This document shows positions 16,631 through 25,890 of a DNA stretch of 64,000 nt, one piece after another. The stretch is taken from positions 1 through 64,000 of the forward strand of contig JAGCDE010000031.1 in NCBI GenBank assembly GCA_017651315.1, read 5' to 3'. The position numbers and the translations under genes are program-made. This stretch comes from Bacteroidaceae bacterium (GTDB lineage: Bacteria > Bacteroidota > Bacteroidia > Bacteroidales > Bacteroidaceae). Below the pieces are notes generated by a model that made no database searches, was not told the DNA's origin, and was given only the letters and a program-made list of their open reading frames with translations. Numbering within the stretch: the stretch's first letter is position 1; every line of letters begins with the position of its first letter.

Positions 16631-17790
16631 AATCAGGGACTCCGCTCATATTATCGGTATTTACAGCCATGATGCTTATCACCGGCTGCAGGAACGGTAC
16701 GGGCGGAACCGGCAGAGAGCGGGCATCGGACTGGACCATGTTCCGTGGGGAGCCGTCACTGAGCGGCTATACGGACCGCCGTCTGCCGTCGGACCCGGTA
16801 CTGCTGTGGGAGTACAGGCATGGCGTGAGGACCGTGGCATCGGCCATAGTATATAAGGATGTAACCTATTTCTGCGACAAGCACGGGCTCCTGACAGGCA
16901 TAGACCGCGACGGGCAGGAGGTGTCGCGCATAGACCTGGATGCGCCTATGGAGGCATCGTTCATGGTGCTGGACTCGGTGCTCTATTTCGGGATGATAGA
17001 CGGCGATGTCCGTGCCGTATCGCTGGCCGACGGCAGCCTGCTCTGGTCCTATCAGACCGAAGGACAGATAAACGCCGCCCCCGCACTTACCACAGTAAAA
17101 GGGCACCGCTATCTGCTGGCCGGCAGCTATGACAACAACATGTACACAATAGATGCCGAAACGGGAGCACTGGCCGGCTCGGCATCGACCGGATACTACA
17201 TAAACGGAGCAGCTGCCGTTTGGAAAGAGTATGCCCTGTTCGGCGGTTGTGACTCCTGGCTCCGTATGGTTAATTCAGCCACCGGCGTAGTAGCCGACTC
17301 AGTCCAGCTGGATGCCTACATACCGTCATCGCCCGCCATAGTCGATGACATGGCCTACGTGGCCGATTACAGCGGCAATGTTTATGAAATCAGCCTTAAC
17401 GGAGGCCGGTTCAGTTCATGCCGCAAGCTGCGCACCGCCGCCGATGATGAGGGTGCCATGCTCTCCATGCCGGCCGTAGGCCGAAAATACATCTATGTGC
17501 TGGCCGATGAACGCTACATACAATGTATAGACCGCAGGGACGGAACTCTGATCTGGCAGCAGACACTCAAGAGCGAATCGGGCGAAAGCTCCCCGCTTAT
17601 ATGCCGCGACCGCGTGATAGCCTCCACCAAGAGCGGTATAATTACAATCTACGATGCCGGAACCGGTGAGCGTCTCTGGGAGTACGAGACAGGCGAGCAG
17701 ATAATCTCCACCCCCGCCCCCCTCTCCGACCGCTTCATGATAATGACCGCCCGGGGCACCCTGCTCTGTTTCGGCAACAGGCAGGAATAA
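16627..17790 (+). CDS. PQQ-like beta-propeller lipoprotein
   Basis: 387 aa. Lipoprotein signal ending in lipobox ITGC (Cys ~21). The mature part starts DWTMFRGEPSLSGY, sharing the 'W-FRG' opening with the other propellers of the run, then repeated blades (GSLLWSYQ, GTLIWQQT, GERLWEYE). It overlaps the NuoG-like gene by 4 bp and is the last gene of the run. As a lipoprotein it would sit in the outer face of the inner membrane or in the outer membrane. Similar to BamB in fold only; the partner is probably one of the exported redox proteins encoded upstream. Confidence 0.75.
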   Translation: MKSGTPLILSVFTAMMLITGCRNGTGGTGRERASDWTMFRGEPSLSGYTDRRLPSDPVLLWEYRHGVRTVASAIVYKDVTYFCDKHGLLTGIDRDGQEVSRIDLDAPMEASFMVLDSVLYFGMIDGDVRAVSLADGSLLWSYQTEGQINAAPALTTVKGHRYLLAGSYDNNMYTIDAETGALAGSASTGYYINGAAAVWKEYALFGGCDSWLRMVNSATGVVADSVQLDAYIPSSPAIVDDMAYVADYSGNVYEISLNGGRFSSCRKLRTAADDEGAMLSMPAVGRKYIYVLADERYIQCIDRRDGTLIWQQTLKSESGESSPLICRDRVIASTKSGIITIYDAGTGERLWEYETGEQIISTPAPLSDRFMIMTARGTLLCFGNRQE

Positions 17791-17808
17791 GAATCTGCCT
17801 TGTGAGGT

Positions 17809-17839
17809 TTTGATTATACGCCTAATAATTGTAACTTCG
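17809..17839 (+). promoter_or_regulatory. Bacteroidota-type promoter for the AAA-ATPase-like gene
   Basis: TTTG at 17809-17812, 19-nt spacer, then TAACTTCG at 17832-17839, one mismatch from TAnnTTTG. It leads into the ATG at 17870. Confidence 0.5.
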
Positions 17840-17869
17840 CAGTATTGAGTAATTATCAACAGTCTGGCT

Positions 17870-19423
17870 ATGGCAGCAAAGAAGTATCCTATTGGAATCC
17901 AGAGTTTTGAGAAACTCCGTGAAGAGGGTTATGTCTATATAGACAAGACAGACTTGGTTTATGACCTTACCTGTCAGGGATCCGTGATTTTTCTGAGCCG
18001 TCCGCGCAGGTTTGGCAAGAGCCTGCTTGTATCTACTCTGGAAGCCTATTTCCAGGGACGCAAGGAACTGTTCAAGGGTCTTGCCATAGAGAAGCTTGAG
18101 CAGGACTGGGTAAGCTATCCCGTCATACATTTAGACATGAGCGGAAAGACATACCTTAATGCCTATTCCCTGACCGCTCACCTCAACAGTCTCCTTGAAC
18201 CATACGAGTCAAGATATGGCATAAACAAGCAGGACCGTGAGCCGGACGAGCGATTCCTTAATCTGATACGTACCATCTGTGAGCAGACCGGCCGCAAGGT
18301 TGCCGTACTGATAGACGAGTACGATAAGCCCGTTCTTGAAGCCATAGGCAACGAGGAGCTTGCCGACCAATACCGCCGCCGTCTCAAGGGATTCTACGGA
18401 GTACTTAAATCCGCCGACCCGTACCTTAAGTTCGTGCTGCTGACCGGTGTAACCAAGTTCTCCCAGGTAAGCGTGTTCAGTGACCTTAACCAGCTGCGTG
18501 ACATAAGCATGCTGCCGCAGTATGACACCATCTGCGGAATAACCGAAGAAGAGCTTGAAGCTAACTTCCAGGAGGATATAGCTGCGCTGGCTGAGACAGA
18601 GCAGCGCTCATACCCCGAGATGCTTGAATTCCTGCGCCGCAAGTATGACGGCTACCACTTCAGTGAGGCTATGCACGGAGTCTATAACCCGTTCAGCATA
18701 CTGAACGTACTCAATGACAAACTGTGCCGTGACTATTGGTTCCAGACCGGTACCCCCACCTACCTGATGGAACTCCTCCGCCGCTCCAGTTATGACATAA
18801 CCAATCTGGAGGGAGTCAAGCTTGCAGCAGGCAGTTTTGCCGACTACCGCGCCAACACCGAGATGCCCATCCCTATGATTTACCAGTCCGGTTACCTGAC
18901 CATAAAGGGTTATGACCGCGAGCGTGACAAATACACCCTGGGCTATCCCAACGGAGAGGTAAAGAACGGCTTCCTTAACTTTATAGCCCCGGCCTATATC
19001 CCGCCAGTAATCAAGACCGATTTCTCAATAGACGGATTCCTGGATGACATAGAGGTAGGTGATGTGGATGCCTTCATGACCCGCCTGCAGTCCCTGATAG
19101 CCTCCATGAACTATGAGCTGTTTGACAAGAACCTGAAGGAGAAATACTTCCAGACCATATTCTACCTTGTATTCAGCCTTATAGGAGCAGTGGTGCGCAG
19201 TGAGGTGCACACCTCAAGCGGCAGCATAGATGCCGTGGTGGAGACCAAGACTAATATCTACCTGTTTGAGTTCAAGATGGACCGCACTCCAGAAGAAGCT
19301 TTGAAGCAGATAGAAGACAAGCGTTACGCTGACCGCTACCAGAGCGACAGCCGTCCAGTGACCCGCATAGGAGCATCGTTCAGCAGTACCACCCATCGGC
19401 TTGAAAGATGGATAGTCAGTTAA
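17870..19423 (+). CDS. AAA-ATPase-like / PD-(D/E)XK nuclease family protein
   Basis: 517 aa, typical length for this family, which is abundant and multi-copy in Bacteroidales. The N-terminus PIGIQSFEKLREEGYVYIDKT is the family signature. The degenerate P-loop RPRRFGKSLLVST, Walker B-like VAVLIDEYDKPVLEA and sensor-like VLLTGVTKFSQVSVFSDLN are visible. The C-terminal PD-(D/E)XK-like core includes SGSIDAVVETKTNIYLFEFK, with D and E-x-K residues. Its function is not firmly known; links with defence or mobile DNA are proposed. It has its own promoter and is unlikely to belong to the redox operon. Confidence 0.88.
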   Translation: MAAKKYPIGIQSFEKLREEGYVYIDKTDLVYDLTCQGSVIFLSRPRRFGKSLLVSTLEAYFQGRKELFKGLAIEKLEQDWVSYPVIHLDMSGKTYLNAYSLTAHLNSLLEPYESRYGINKQDREPDERFLNLIRTICEQTGRKVAVLIDEYDKPVLEAIGNEELADQYRRRLKGFYGVLKSADPYLKFVLLTGVTKFSQVSVFSDLNQLRDISMLPQYDTICGITEEELEANFQEDIAALAETEQRSYPEMLEFLRRKYDGYHFSEAMHGVYNPFSILNVLNDKLCRDYWFQTGTPTYLMELLRRSSYDITNLEGVKLAAGSFADYRANTEMPIPMIYQSGYLTIKGYDRERDKYTLGYPNGEVKNGFLNFIAPAYIPPVIKTDFSIDGFLDDIEVGDVDAFMTRLQSLIASMNYELFDKNLKEKYFQTIFYLVFSLIGAVVRSEVHTSSGSIDAVVETKTNIYLFEFKMDRTPEEALKQIEDKRYADRYQSDSRPVTRIGASFSSTTHRLERWIVS

Positions 19424-19537
19424 CCGGCACCATGATGCCAGGATTCATGAATTTGGAATGAAGCCTCCTGCTTATCTCTGTAATATTTGCCCTTGCAGGA
19501 TGCAAGCGTAGCAAACTTTTCTTTCATTTTTTCACTT

Positions 19538-19616
19538 CCAGCCGCAGGGCGGCCTGATGCTGCATGGGTGGCTTTGGCATTGCCACCCCGCCTGCATCAG
19601 GCCACCCTGCGGCTGA
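19538..19616. repeat. nested palindrome, possible bidirectional terminator
   Basis: Outer arms CAGCCGCAGGGCGGCCTGAT (from 19539) and ATCAGGCCACCCTGCGGCTG (to 19615) pair with a single mismatch. An inner hairpin GGGTGGC...GCCACCC sits in the loop. It lies between two convergent genes (17870-19423 plus strand, 19648-20724 minus strand). It is longer than a normal intrinsic terminator and could be a REP-type element. The rest of 19424-19647 shows nothing else recognisable. Confidence 0.7.
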
Positions 19617-19647
19617 ATGCTTGCCAGTTGGGGAAACAGGACAAATC

Positions 19648-20724
19648 CTACGGGAAAACAGGCCGCACAGATAGACCGCCGTAGCGGTAGTAGCCGCTCG
19701 CGTCGTGATAGTCGGAATCGAAGCCGAGGTCCCACGCGAGGTACGGGTAGTCCGTATAGAGAGAACCGGACCAGTAGTAGCCGCTGGAACCAGCGTCGAA
19801 CAGACTCGTATCGTCGCGGCACCCGGCAGCGGGCAAGAATATGGAACGGTCGGTGTAACCGGGTATTTCACTGGTAACTCTGTAACCGCCAACTCCGTTA
19901 AGGGTGGTCCACTCCCATGTACATTTATCTAACAATTCGTCAAACTCTTCATAGGTGGGCATGCGCCAGCTACCGCCCCATTTCTGACTGGCTACGTCAT
20001 CACTCAGTTCAAGAGTGCTCCTGTTGTCAACGATACCTCTGTCACTTTGTGTGTTATACTTACTTAATTTTACGTTGTCCCAACTGTTACCGCTGGTACG
20101 GAAACGGTAGTTCTCCACTGTGTAGCTGCTCTTTGTACTGGTCTCGCCCCAGGCGTAGTAGTCACCGTAGGCACTGGGTGATGAGGCACCGACATTGCAG
20201 GTAGCCCATTTTACACTCAAGCCCAAATCTACCCACTCATGACCGTTTTCAGTGCCGGATGACGGTTGGGATGTCTGTACACGTTTACCACCTCTCGGGA
20301 TTAAAAGGAAGACAATCACTCCAACCAGAACGGCAATTACTGCATAAGGCCATTTGGGAAAGCCGTTTCCTTTAGGAGTTGGAGGTGGTAGAGGAACAGG
20401 TTTTTCCTCCGGCTCAGGTTTATGCTTTTGTTCCTGTTCAGGATTATGCGTATGCTCCGGCTCCTTGTGGGGAACAGGATTTTCCGGTACTACTATGGTT
20501 TGCTCACCTCTACCGTCCGCTGTAGGTTTATGATTGGATGCCTTTTCCCTGAGAGAATCTGAGAGATACTGTTCCATCCTACTCAGGTTAATACCTATCA
20601 CTACTTTGAGATTACCGGTCAGCATGATATTGGTATAATTGCCGTCGGCTTCAAAAAAAACGATACGGGATATGTCTATGCGGTCAAACTCGTCGCGTGT
20701 GTTGAAATAGAGATAATCGTTCAT
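19648..20724 (-). CDS. half-LytTR / transmembrane / FISUMP-like protein
   Basis: 358 aa. Residues 1-61 resemble the first half of a LytTR DNA-binding domain (LYFNTRDEFDRIDISRIVFF, EADGNYTNIML, INLSRMEQYL), but the usual following 'F-R-H-R-S...N' half is absent. A charged Pro/Glu/His-rich linker is followed by a membrane helix (PYAVIAVLVGVIVFLLI, ~125-141). The outer part (~165-358) begins EWVDLGLSVKWATCNVGA and resembles the Fibrobacter succinogenes major paralogous (FISUMP) domain common in Bacteroidales surface proteins. Topology would put the LytTR fragment in the cytoplasm and the FISUMP domain outside, suggesting a sensor or a decayed regulator. Function unknown. Confidence 0.65.
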   Translation of the reverse strand: MNDYLYFNTRDEFDRIDISRIVFFEADGNYTNIMLTGNLKVVIGINLSRMEQYLSDSLREKASNHKPTADGRGEQTIVVPENPVPHKEPEHTHNPEQEQKHKPEPEEKPVPLPPPTPKGNGFPKWPYAVIAVLVGVIVFLLIPRGGKRVQTSQPSSGTENGHEWVDLGLSVKWATCNVGASSPSAYGDYYAWGETSTKSSYTVENYRFRTSGNSWDNVKLSKYNTQSDRGIVDNRSTLELSDDVASQKWGGSWRMPTYEEFDELLDKCTWEWTTLNGVGGYRVTSEIPGYTDRSIFLPAAGCRDDTSLFDAGSSGYYWSGSLYTDYPYLAWDLGFDSDYHDASGYYRYGGLSVRPVFP

Positions 20725-20963
20725 AAGTTCCCATGTAAAATCATCAATTGCAAACTTAATTAAAAAAATGATAACCTGATTTGATTATGCGGTATTATCG
20801 GATTCCGTCACTACCACACCGTATGGAGGCTATGCTTTATACATGTCGCCAAAAAAGCGCAACTGTGTAGTTAAGTAGCGTTAAGAATAACAAAGATAAT
20901 ACATTATCTCACATAAAAAGGGTACCTTTACACCCTGATAAAAAACGGTAAGCAGGGCGTTGT
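20725..20963. other. AT-rich divergent intergenic region
   Basis: About 240 bp separate two divergent genes. It is AT-rich and must hold both promoters. TACCTTTA near 20922 is one base off the -7 consensus for the ABC transporter operon. No RNA gene or repeat was recognised. Confidence 0.4.
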
Positions 20964-21632
20964 ATGGGATTCATAGAACTTAAAGGGATAACCAAGAGCT
21001 TTCATGACGGCAGTGGCAGCCGCAAGGTGCTGGACGGTCTGGACCTGAGCCTGGAGAAAGGTGATTTTGTGGCTGTGACAGGCGTATCGGGTGCAGGCAA
21101 GACCACCCTTCTGAATATTCTGGGCACTCTGTCAACTCCCGATGAGGGCAGTTACTTCATAGACGGTACTGATGTCCTGGCACCGGGTACGGACCTGTTG
21201 CGCCTGCGCAACCGCCGCATAGGATTCGTGTTCCAGGACCACCGGCTGCTGCCACAGTTCACTGTGATGCAGAATATACTCCTGCCGGCACTTGCCGACA
21301 GTGACTCCGCCAGGCCGGCCGATATTGAGTGGGCCAGGCAGTTGGTCCGCATAATGGGAATCGGGAACCTGACAACCCAACAGCCGGAGACACTTTCCGG
21401 CGGCGAGAAGAGCCGTGCTGCCATCTGCCGTGCCCTTGTAATGAAACCGGACCTGCTGCTGGCCGACGAGCCAACCGGCCAACTGGATTCAGGCCATGCC
21501 CGTGAGGTGGCGGAGCTGCTGGCCCGCGTAAACCACGAATTAGGCACAACCATTGTTCTGGTGACTCATTCCGATGCCCTGGCCCGCAGCGCATCACGTA
21601 TCTGTCAGCTTAAAGAGGGAAAACTGATATGA
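20964..21632 (+). CDS. ABC transporter ATPase, LolD/MacB type
   Basis: 222 aa, the normal size for this class. Walker A GVSGAGKT (~38-45), signature LSGGE (~142), Walker B LLLADEP, Q-loop FVFQDHRLLP and H-loop VTHSD are all present, so it should be active. It overlaps by 4 bp the FtsX-like permease that it must energise. This subclass drives lipoprotein release, efflux or mechanotransmission rather than bulk import. Together with the PQQ-like protein encoded after the permease it forms a three-gene operon. Confidence 0.92.
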   Translation: MGFIELKGITKSFHDGSGSRKVLDGLDLSLEKGDFVAVTGVSGAGKTTLLNILGTLSTPDEGSYFIDGTDVLAPGTDLLRLRNRRIGFVFQDHRLLPQFTVMQNILLPALADSDSARPADIEWARQLVRIMGIGNLTTQQPETLSGGEKSRAAICRALVMKPDLLLADEPTGQLDSGHAREVAELLARVNHELGTTIVLVTHSDALARSASRICQLKEGKLI

Positions 21633-24607
21633 ACACAAACCGGCAGAGCCGCCGCCATTACCGCCGTTTCTACAGACTGGCAGCCGCAGCAGTCATTGTG
21701 ATGACAGCCGTGGTTACCGGCAGCCTGATTCTTGGCGACTCTGTAAGGGGTACTCTTGTGGATAGGGTCCAGGAGCGATTAGGTTCCGCAAGGACCGTGA
21801 TTACATCGGGTACGGGATTCATGAGCCGGGATATAATGAATGAGACTCTGCTCAGGGATGCCCGCTGCTACCTTATCACCGAGGGATTCATATCGGACTA
21901 TGGAAGCATGATTCCGGTTATGGTCTGGGGGACCGATGACGGCTCTCTGAAGGATGGCGAGGCTCTGGTTAACAAACCGCTTGCCGACCGGTTGAGCAGT
22001 ACCGGTACCGTGGTTCTGCATCTGCCCTCCAACAACCTGGTGCCATCGGGCTCACTCTTTGTGTCACAGGCATATACAGGCACCCTGAGACTTTCGGTCA
22101 AAGGCATAAAGAACGTACAGGATGGCGGCAACATGCTGCTGCGAAACGAACAGATACGGCCGCTGAACATATTCGTAAACCGCGGTGAACTGGCCGGAAT
22201 CATGGAGCTGGATGACAGGATCAACCTCATAATGTCCGATAATGAGATTACAGATGAGCAGTTCGCCGCAATCTGGACCCCCGCTTACTCCGGCATAACC
22301 CAGCAGGGCGATACGGTTACAACTGACCGCGTGTTCATGCCCGCCGCCATAACCGCCGCCCTGCAGCCGCAGTCCCGCTATCTGGCATATTTTGTAAACA
22401 GCATCGGCTCCATTCCCTACTCCTTTGTCACCGCCACAGACGGTCTTAAGGATAATGAGGTGGTGTTGAGTGACTATGCGGCAGACCTGCTGCATGCCGC
22501 TCCGGGCGACGAGGTGAGCATGGAGTATTTCATAGTGAAAGGGCTCAAACAGCTGGAGACACGCTCACATACATTCCGCGTGAGCCGGATAGCACCCCTG
22601 GGCGAGTTTGAGCAGAACCCGCTGCTGACAGCCAGTTTCCCCGGCCTGAGCAATGTGGAGCGCTGCACGGACTGGGACAGCGACCTGCCCATAGACATGA
22701 ACCTGATAACCGATGCCGATGAGGATTACTGGACGCTTCACCGCCAGACCCCGAAAGCCATTGTCTCCTACGATGCCATAAAGGATGACTGGGCAGGAAG
22801 CATAGGTGATGCGACAGCCGTCACCACTATCCTCAAGGCCGATGAGGTCCTGACCCCTGAGAACGCCGGAATAACCGTAGCCCGCCCGCGTGAAGCGGCC
22901 ATACTGGCAGCCCGCACCGGAACCGATTTCTCATCGCTGTTCCTTGGGTTGGGATTCTTCATCATACTCTCGGCCATCCTGCTGATGGTAAGCCCCATAG
23001 CAGGGATGCTCCGCCTGCGCTCTCCTGAGACAGCACTCTACTCCACTCTCGGATACAGCACCAGGAAGGTTCTCCGTATATTGTCCCGTGAGTCAATGCC
23101 GGTAATAGTGGCGTCAACCTTCATAGGTGTGGCGGCGGGATTCCTATATGCATTCATATCCCTCAGGCTGCTCTCCGGAGCATGGAGCGGTGCCACCCGG
23201 ACTCAGGATTTCGGGCTGCATTGCAGCAGCCTGACACTTGTCACAGGATGGGCCTCATCACTTGTAATCTGCATCGCAGTCCTGTTCATGACTATCCGCA
23301 GGGCAGTCAAAGGCTCTGCCCGCTCCCCGAAAAGCGCGAAGTCTGCCGGAAGCCGGCTTACGGCAACTGTAGCCCTTGTTGCGGCCACAATTGCAGCCAT
23401 CACACTTAACTTTTTGTGGTTTAGGAGTATAATAATATTCGTAATATGCGGAGTAATGTGGATTGTGGCAGCCGGAATGGCAGGTAAGGAATTCATAAAC
23501 CGTAAGTCACTCTCACTTGGTGATGACGGTTTCTCACGCACCGGAATGTTCTGGTGCGCCCTCCGGGACGGCCTTCCACGCCATCGGATAGCCTACTGGA
23601 CCCTCGCTGCCGGCGTGTTCACGGTATTTGCGGTAGGACTGAACCGCCCGGATTTCAACCGATCACAGTCTGTTTCCACAGGAGGATTCAACCTCTACAT
23701 GGACTGCCGCATTCCTGTACAGTATGACCTTAACGAGCCGGGAGTAAGACGGCGCATGGCACTACAGGAGCTACCGGCAGAGAGCCGTTTCCTCCAGCTC
23801 CTGAGACACAGCGCCGATGAAGCCGGCTGTCTGAACCTGAACCGTGTCACAACCCCTTCAGTCATAGGTATGGAGCGTGAGGCCATGCATCTGTTCGGCA
23901 TAGATCCGGCTCTCACCGACAGGCATGACAATGATGTGGTACCGGTCATGATTGACAGCGAAGCGTTGCTATGGAGCCTTATGATGAAGGTGGGCGACAC
24001 CATTACCTACCGTACTGATGACGGCCGCCCTGTCAATGCGGTCATAGCAGGAACCTATCCTACCGGGATATTCCACGGGTATGCCGTAATGGAACAGGAG
24101 GCTTTCCGCAGCCTGTGGCCCCTTGAGACCGGCAGCAGCATTGTCCTGTCACAGTGTGATGATGCCGATATGCTCTCGATTGCACTTAGTGACTACGGAC
24201 CTGACATCACAACGACAAAGGAGAGACTTGAAAAATTCTTTGAAGTAACCGATACATATCTCAATATATTCTTATCTTTGGGCGGCCTTGGACTCCTGTT
24301 AGGCATAGCGGCTCTTGTTATCGTGATACGGAACGACCTCAGTTCCCGCTCTGCAGAGATAGGGATGTTCTCAGCCTTGGGATTCAGCCGCAGTGATATA
24401 TCGGCAATACTCCGGCGTGACAACACCGCAGTACCTCTGTTCGCTGTCGTCACGGGTGCCACAGGCTCCCTGATAAGCATAAGTGCCAATGCAGGAGGTG
24501 CAGGAAGCGGGACACTGCTCACAGCACTGTTCTTCTTCATGTTGTTCCTCATATTTACAGTTATATTGACAAACAGAATAATAAACCAAACATTATCTGA
24601 AAGATGA
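21629..24607 (+). CDS. FtsX/MacB-type ABC transporter permease, large
   Basis: 992 aa, about twice a LolC/MacB permease, consistent with the duplicated architecture of large FtsX-type permeases. The N-terminal TM (~13-33) precedes a long extracytoplasmic domain starting GDSVRGTLVDRVQERLG. A TM cluster (~435-560) contains the FtsX-like stretch SPETALYSTLGYSTRKVLRI. Further TMs (~585-625) come before a second soluble domain, and the C-terminal FtsX domain (~880-990) includes RSAEIGMFSALGFSRSDISA. Probably moves a lipoprotein or hydrophobic substrate, or acts as a mechanical transducer. 4-bp overlaps on both sides. Confidence 0.87.
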   Translation: MNTNRQSRRHYRRFYRLAAAAVIVMTAVVTGSLILGDSVRGTLVDRVQERLGSARTVITSGTGFMSRDIMNETLLRDARCYLITEGFISDYGSMIPVMVWGTDDGSLKDGEALVNKPLADRLSSTGTVVLHLPSNNLVPSGSLFVSQAYTGTLRLSVKGIKNVQDGGNMLLRNEQIRPLNIFVNRGELAGIMELDDRINLIMSDNEITDEQFAAIWTPAYSGITQQGDTVTTDRVFMPAAITAALQPQSRYLAYFVNSIGSIPYSFVTATDGLKDNEVVLSDYAADLLHAAPGDEVSMEYFIVKGLKQLETRSHTFRVSRIAPLGEFEQNPLLTASFPGLSNVERCTDWDSDLPIDMNLITDADEDYWTLHRQTPKAIVSYDAIKDDWAGSIGDATAVTTILKADEVLTPENAGITVARPREAAILAARTGTDFSSLFLGLGFFIILSAILLMVSPIAGMLRLRSPETALYSTLGYSTRKVLRILSRESMPVIVASTFIGVAAGFLYAFISLRLLSGAWSGATRTQDFGLHCSSLTLVTGWASSLVICIAVLFMTIRRAVKGSARSPKSAKSAGSRLTATVALVAATIAAITLNFLWFRSIIIFVICGVMWIVAAGMAGKEFINRKSLSLGDDGFSRTGMFWCALRDGLPRHRIAYWTLAAGVFTVFAVGLNRPDFNRSQSVSTGGFNLYMDCRIPVQYDLNEPGVRRRMALQELPAESRFLQLLRHSADEAGCLNLNRVTTPSVIGMEREAMHLFGIDPALTDRHDNDVVPVMIDSEALLWSLMMKVGDTITYRTDDGRPVNAVIAGTYPTGIFHGYAVMEQEAFRSLWPLETGSSIVLSQCDDADMLSIALSDYGPDITTTKERLEKFFEVTDTYLNIFLSLGGLGLLLGIAALVIVIRNDLSSRSAEIGMFSALGFSRSDISAILRRDNTAVPLFAVVTGATGSLISISANAGGAGSGTLLTALFFFMLFLIFTVILTNRIINQTLSER

Positions 24608-25869
24608 AAAGACAATTACTTGTTTCGCTTGCTGTCATATCAGCATGTGTGTGTGCATCGGCCCAAAGCCCCAACGGATGGCGCGGCCCTGAGAACAACG
24701 GTTCCTACCCAGACAAAGGACTACTCAGCAAATGGCCTGACGCAGGCCCCCAGATGATTTTTGAGACTACCGATGCCGGTAAGGGCTACTCCAGTCCCCA
24801 GGTGGTAGATGACCGTATATACATAACCGGACTCAACGATCAGGAGAACAAGGAACAGCTGAGCTGCTATTCCCTTGACGGCAAGAAGCTCTGGACAGTT
24901 GAATACGGCAGCCCGTGGCGCCAGTCTTATCCCGAGGCACGCACCACTCCCACCTACTCCGACGGCAAACTGTACGTAATAAGCGGTATGGGTGAGATTG
25001 CCTGCATCAACGCCAAGGACGGAAAGATAGTATGGACGGTTGACGGCGGTCAGAAATACCAGCGCCAGACAGGCAACTGGGGTACCAGCGAGTGCCCTCT
25101 GGTATATGACAACAAGGTTATCTATACCCCTTGCGGTAATCAGACAACCATCGTGGCCCTGAACAAGGAGACCGGTGAGGAGATATGGAAGAGCCGTGCC
25201 CTGAACGAGAAAAGCGGATATGTATCGCCCATCCTGATTACCTATAAAGGCAAGCGCCAGATCATAGGTTCCACAAACAAGACCGCTTTCGGTGCCGACC
25301 CCGAGACCGGTGAGATTATGTGGACATTCGACAACTGGGGTCCCAACTTCTACGGCGGCGGAGGCGGACGCAATGACAATATCGCCCCCAACTCAGCCCT
25401 CTATAAGGACGGCCGTATATTCTTCAGCCACGGCTATGACATAAACGGTTTCCAGCTCCAGCTGGCCGATGACCTGAAGAGCGTGAAGCTGACATGGCGC
25501 ACCGATGTGCTTGACACCCATCACGGCGGTTACGTCCTGGTGAACGGTTACATTTACGGTTCGAACTGGGTGAACAACAATGCCGGCAACTGGTGCTGCT
25601 TAGACTGGAACACCGGTGAACTCAAATATGAGACAGCATGGTCCGGCAAGGGCAAGGGTTCCATCATAACCGCCGATGGCAAACTGCTCCTCTATGACGA
25701 GCGCCGCGGTACCGTTGGCCTGGCCACCCCGAATCCGGCCAAGTTTGAGGTGACCAGCGAGTTCCGTATCGCCAAGGGCAGCGGTCCCTATTGGGCGCAT
25801 CCCACCATCAATAACGGGAACCTCTATATCCGTCACGGTGAGGCCCTTTACGCATACAAGCTCAAGTAA
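24604..25869 (+). CDS. secreted PQQ-like beta-propeller protein
   Basis: 421 aa with a cleavable signal peptide (MKRQLLVSLAVISACVCASA-Q). The mature start NGWRGPENNGSYPDKGLL matches the 'W-RGP-N' opening of the propellers in the 7-17 kb redox operon. Blade motifs include GKKLWTVE, GKIVWTVD, GEEIWKSR and GEIMWTFD. Coupled by a 4-bp overlap to the ABC permease. It may be a periplasmic partner of that transporter or part of the same wider system as the upstream redox operon. No catalytic residues were recognised. Confidence 0.8.
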   Translation: MKRQLLVSLAVISACVCASAQSPNGWRGPENNGSYPDKGLLSKWPDAGPQMIFETTDAGKGYSSPQVVDDRIYITGLNDQENKEQLSCYSLDGKKLWTVEYGSPWRQSYPEARTTPTYSDGKLYVISGMGEIACINAKDGKIVWTVDGGQKYQRQTGNWGTSECPLVYDNKVIYTPCGNQTTIVALNKETGEEIWKSRALNEKSGYVSPILITYKGKRQIIGSTNKTAFGADPETGEIMWTFDNWGPNFYGGGGGRNDNIAPNSALYKDGRIFFSHGYDINGFQLQLADDLKSVKLTWRTDVLDTHHGGYVLVNGYIYGSNWVNNNAGNWCCLDWNTGELKYETAWSGKGKGSIITADGKLLLYDERRGTVGLATPNPAKFEVTSEFRIAKGSGPYWAHPTINNGNLYIRHGEALYAYKLK

Positions 25870-25890
25870 CCCTCCTTCAGCTGTATCCGG

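Noticed and set aside
17870..19423. Transposase or mobile-element gene
   Set aside because: The protein matches the AAA-ATPase-like/PDDEXK family and no inverted or direct flanking repeats were found.
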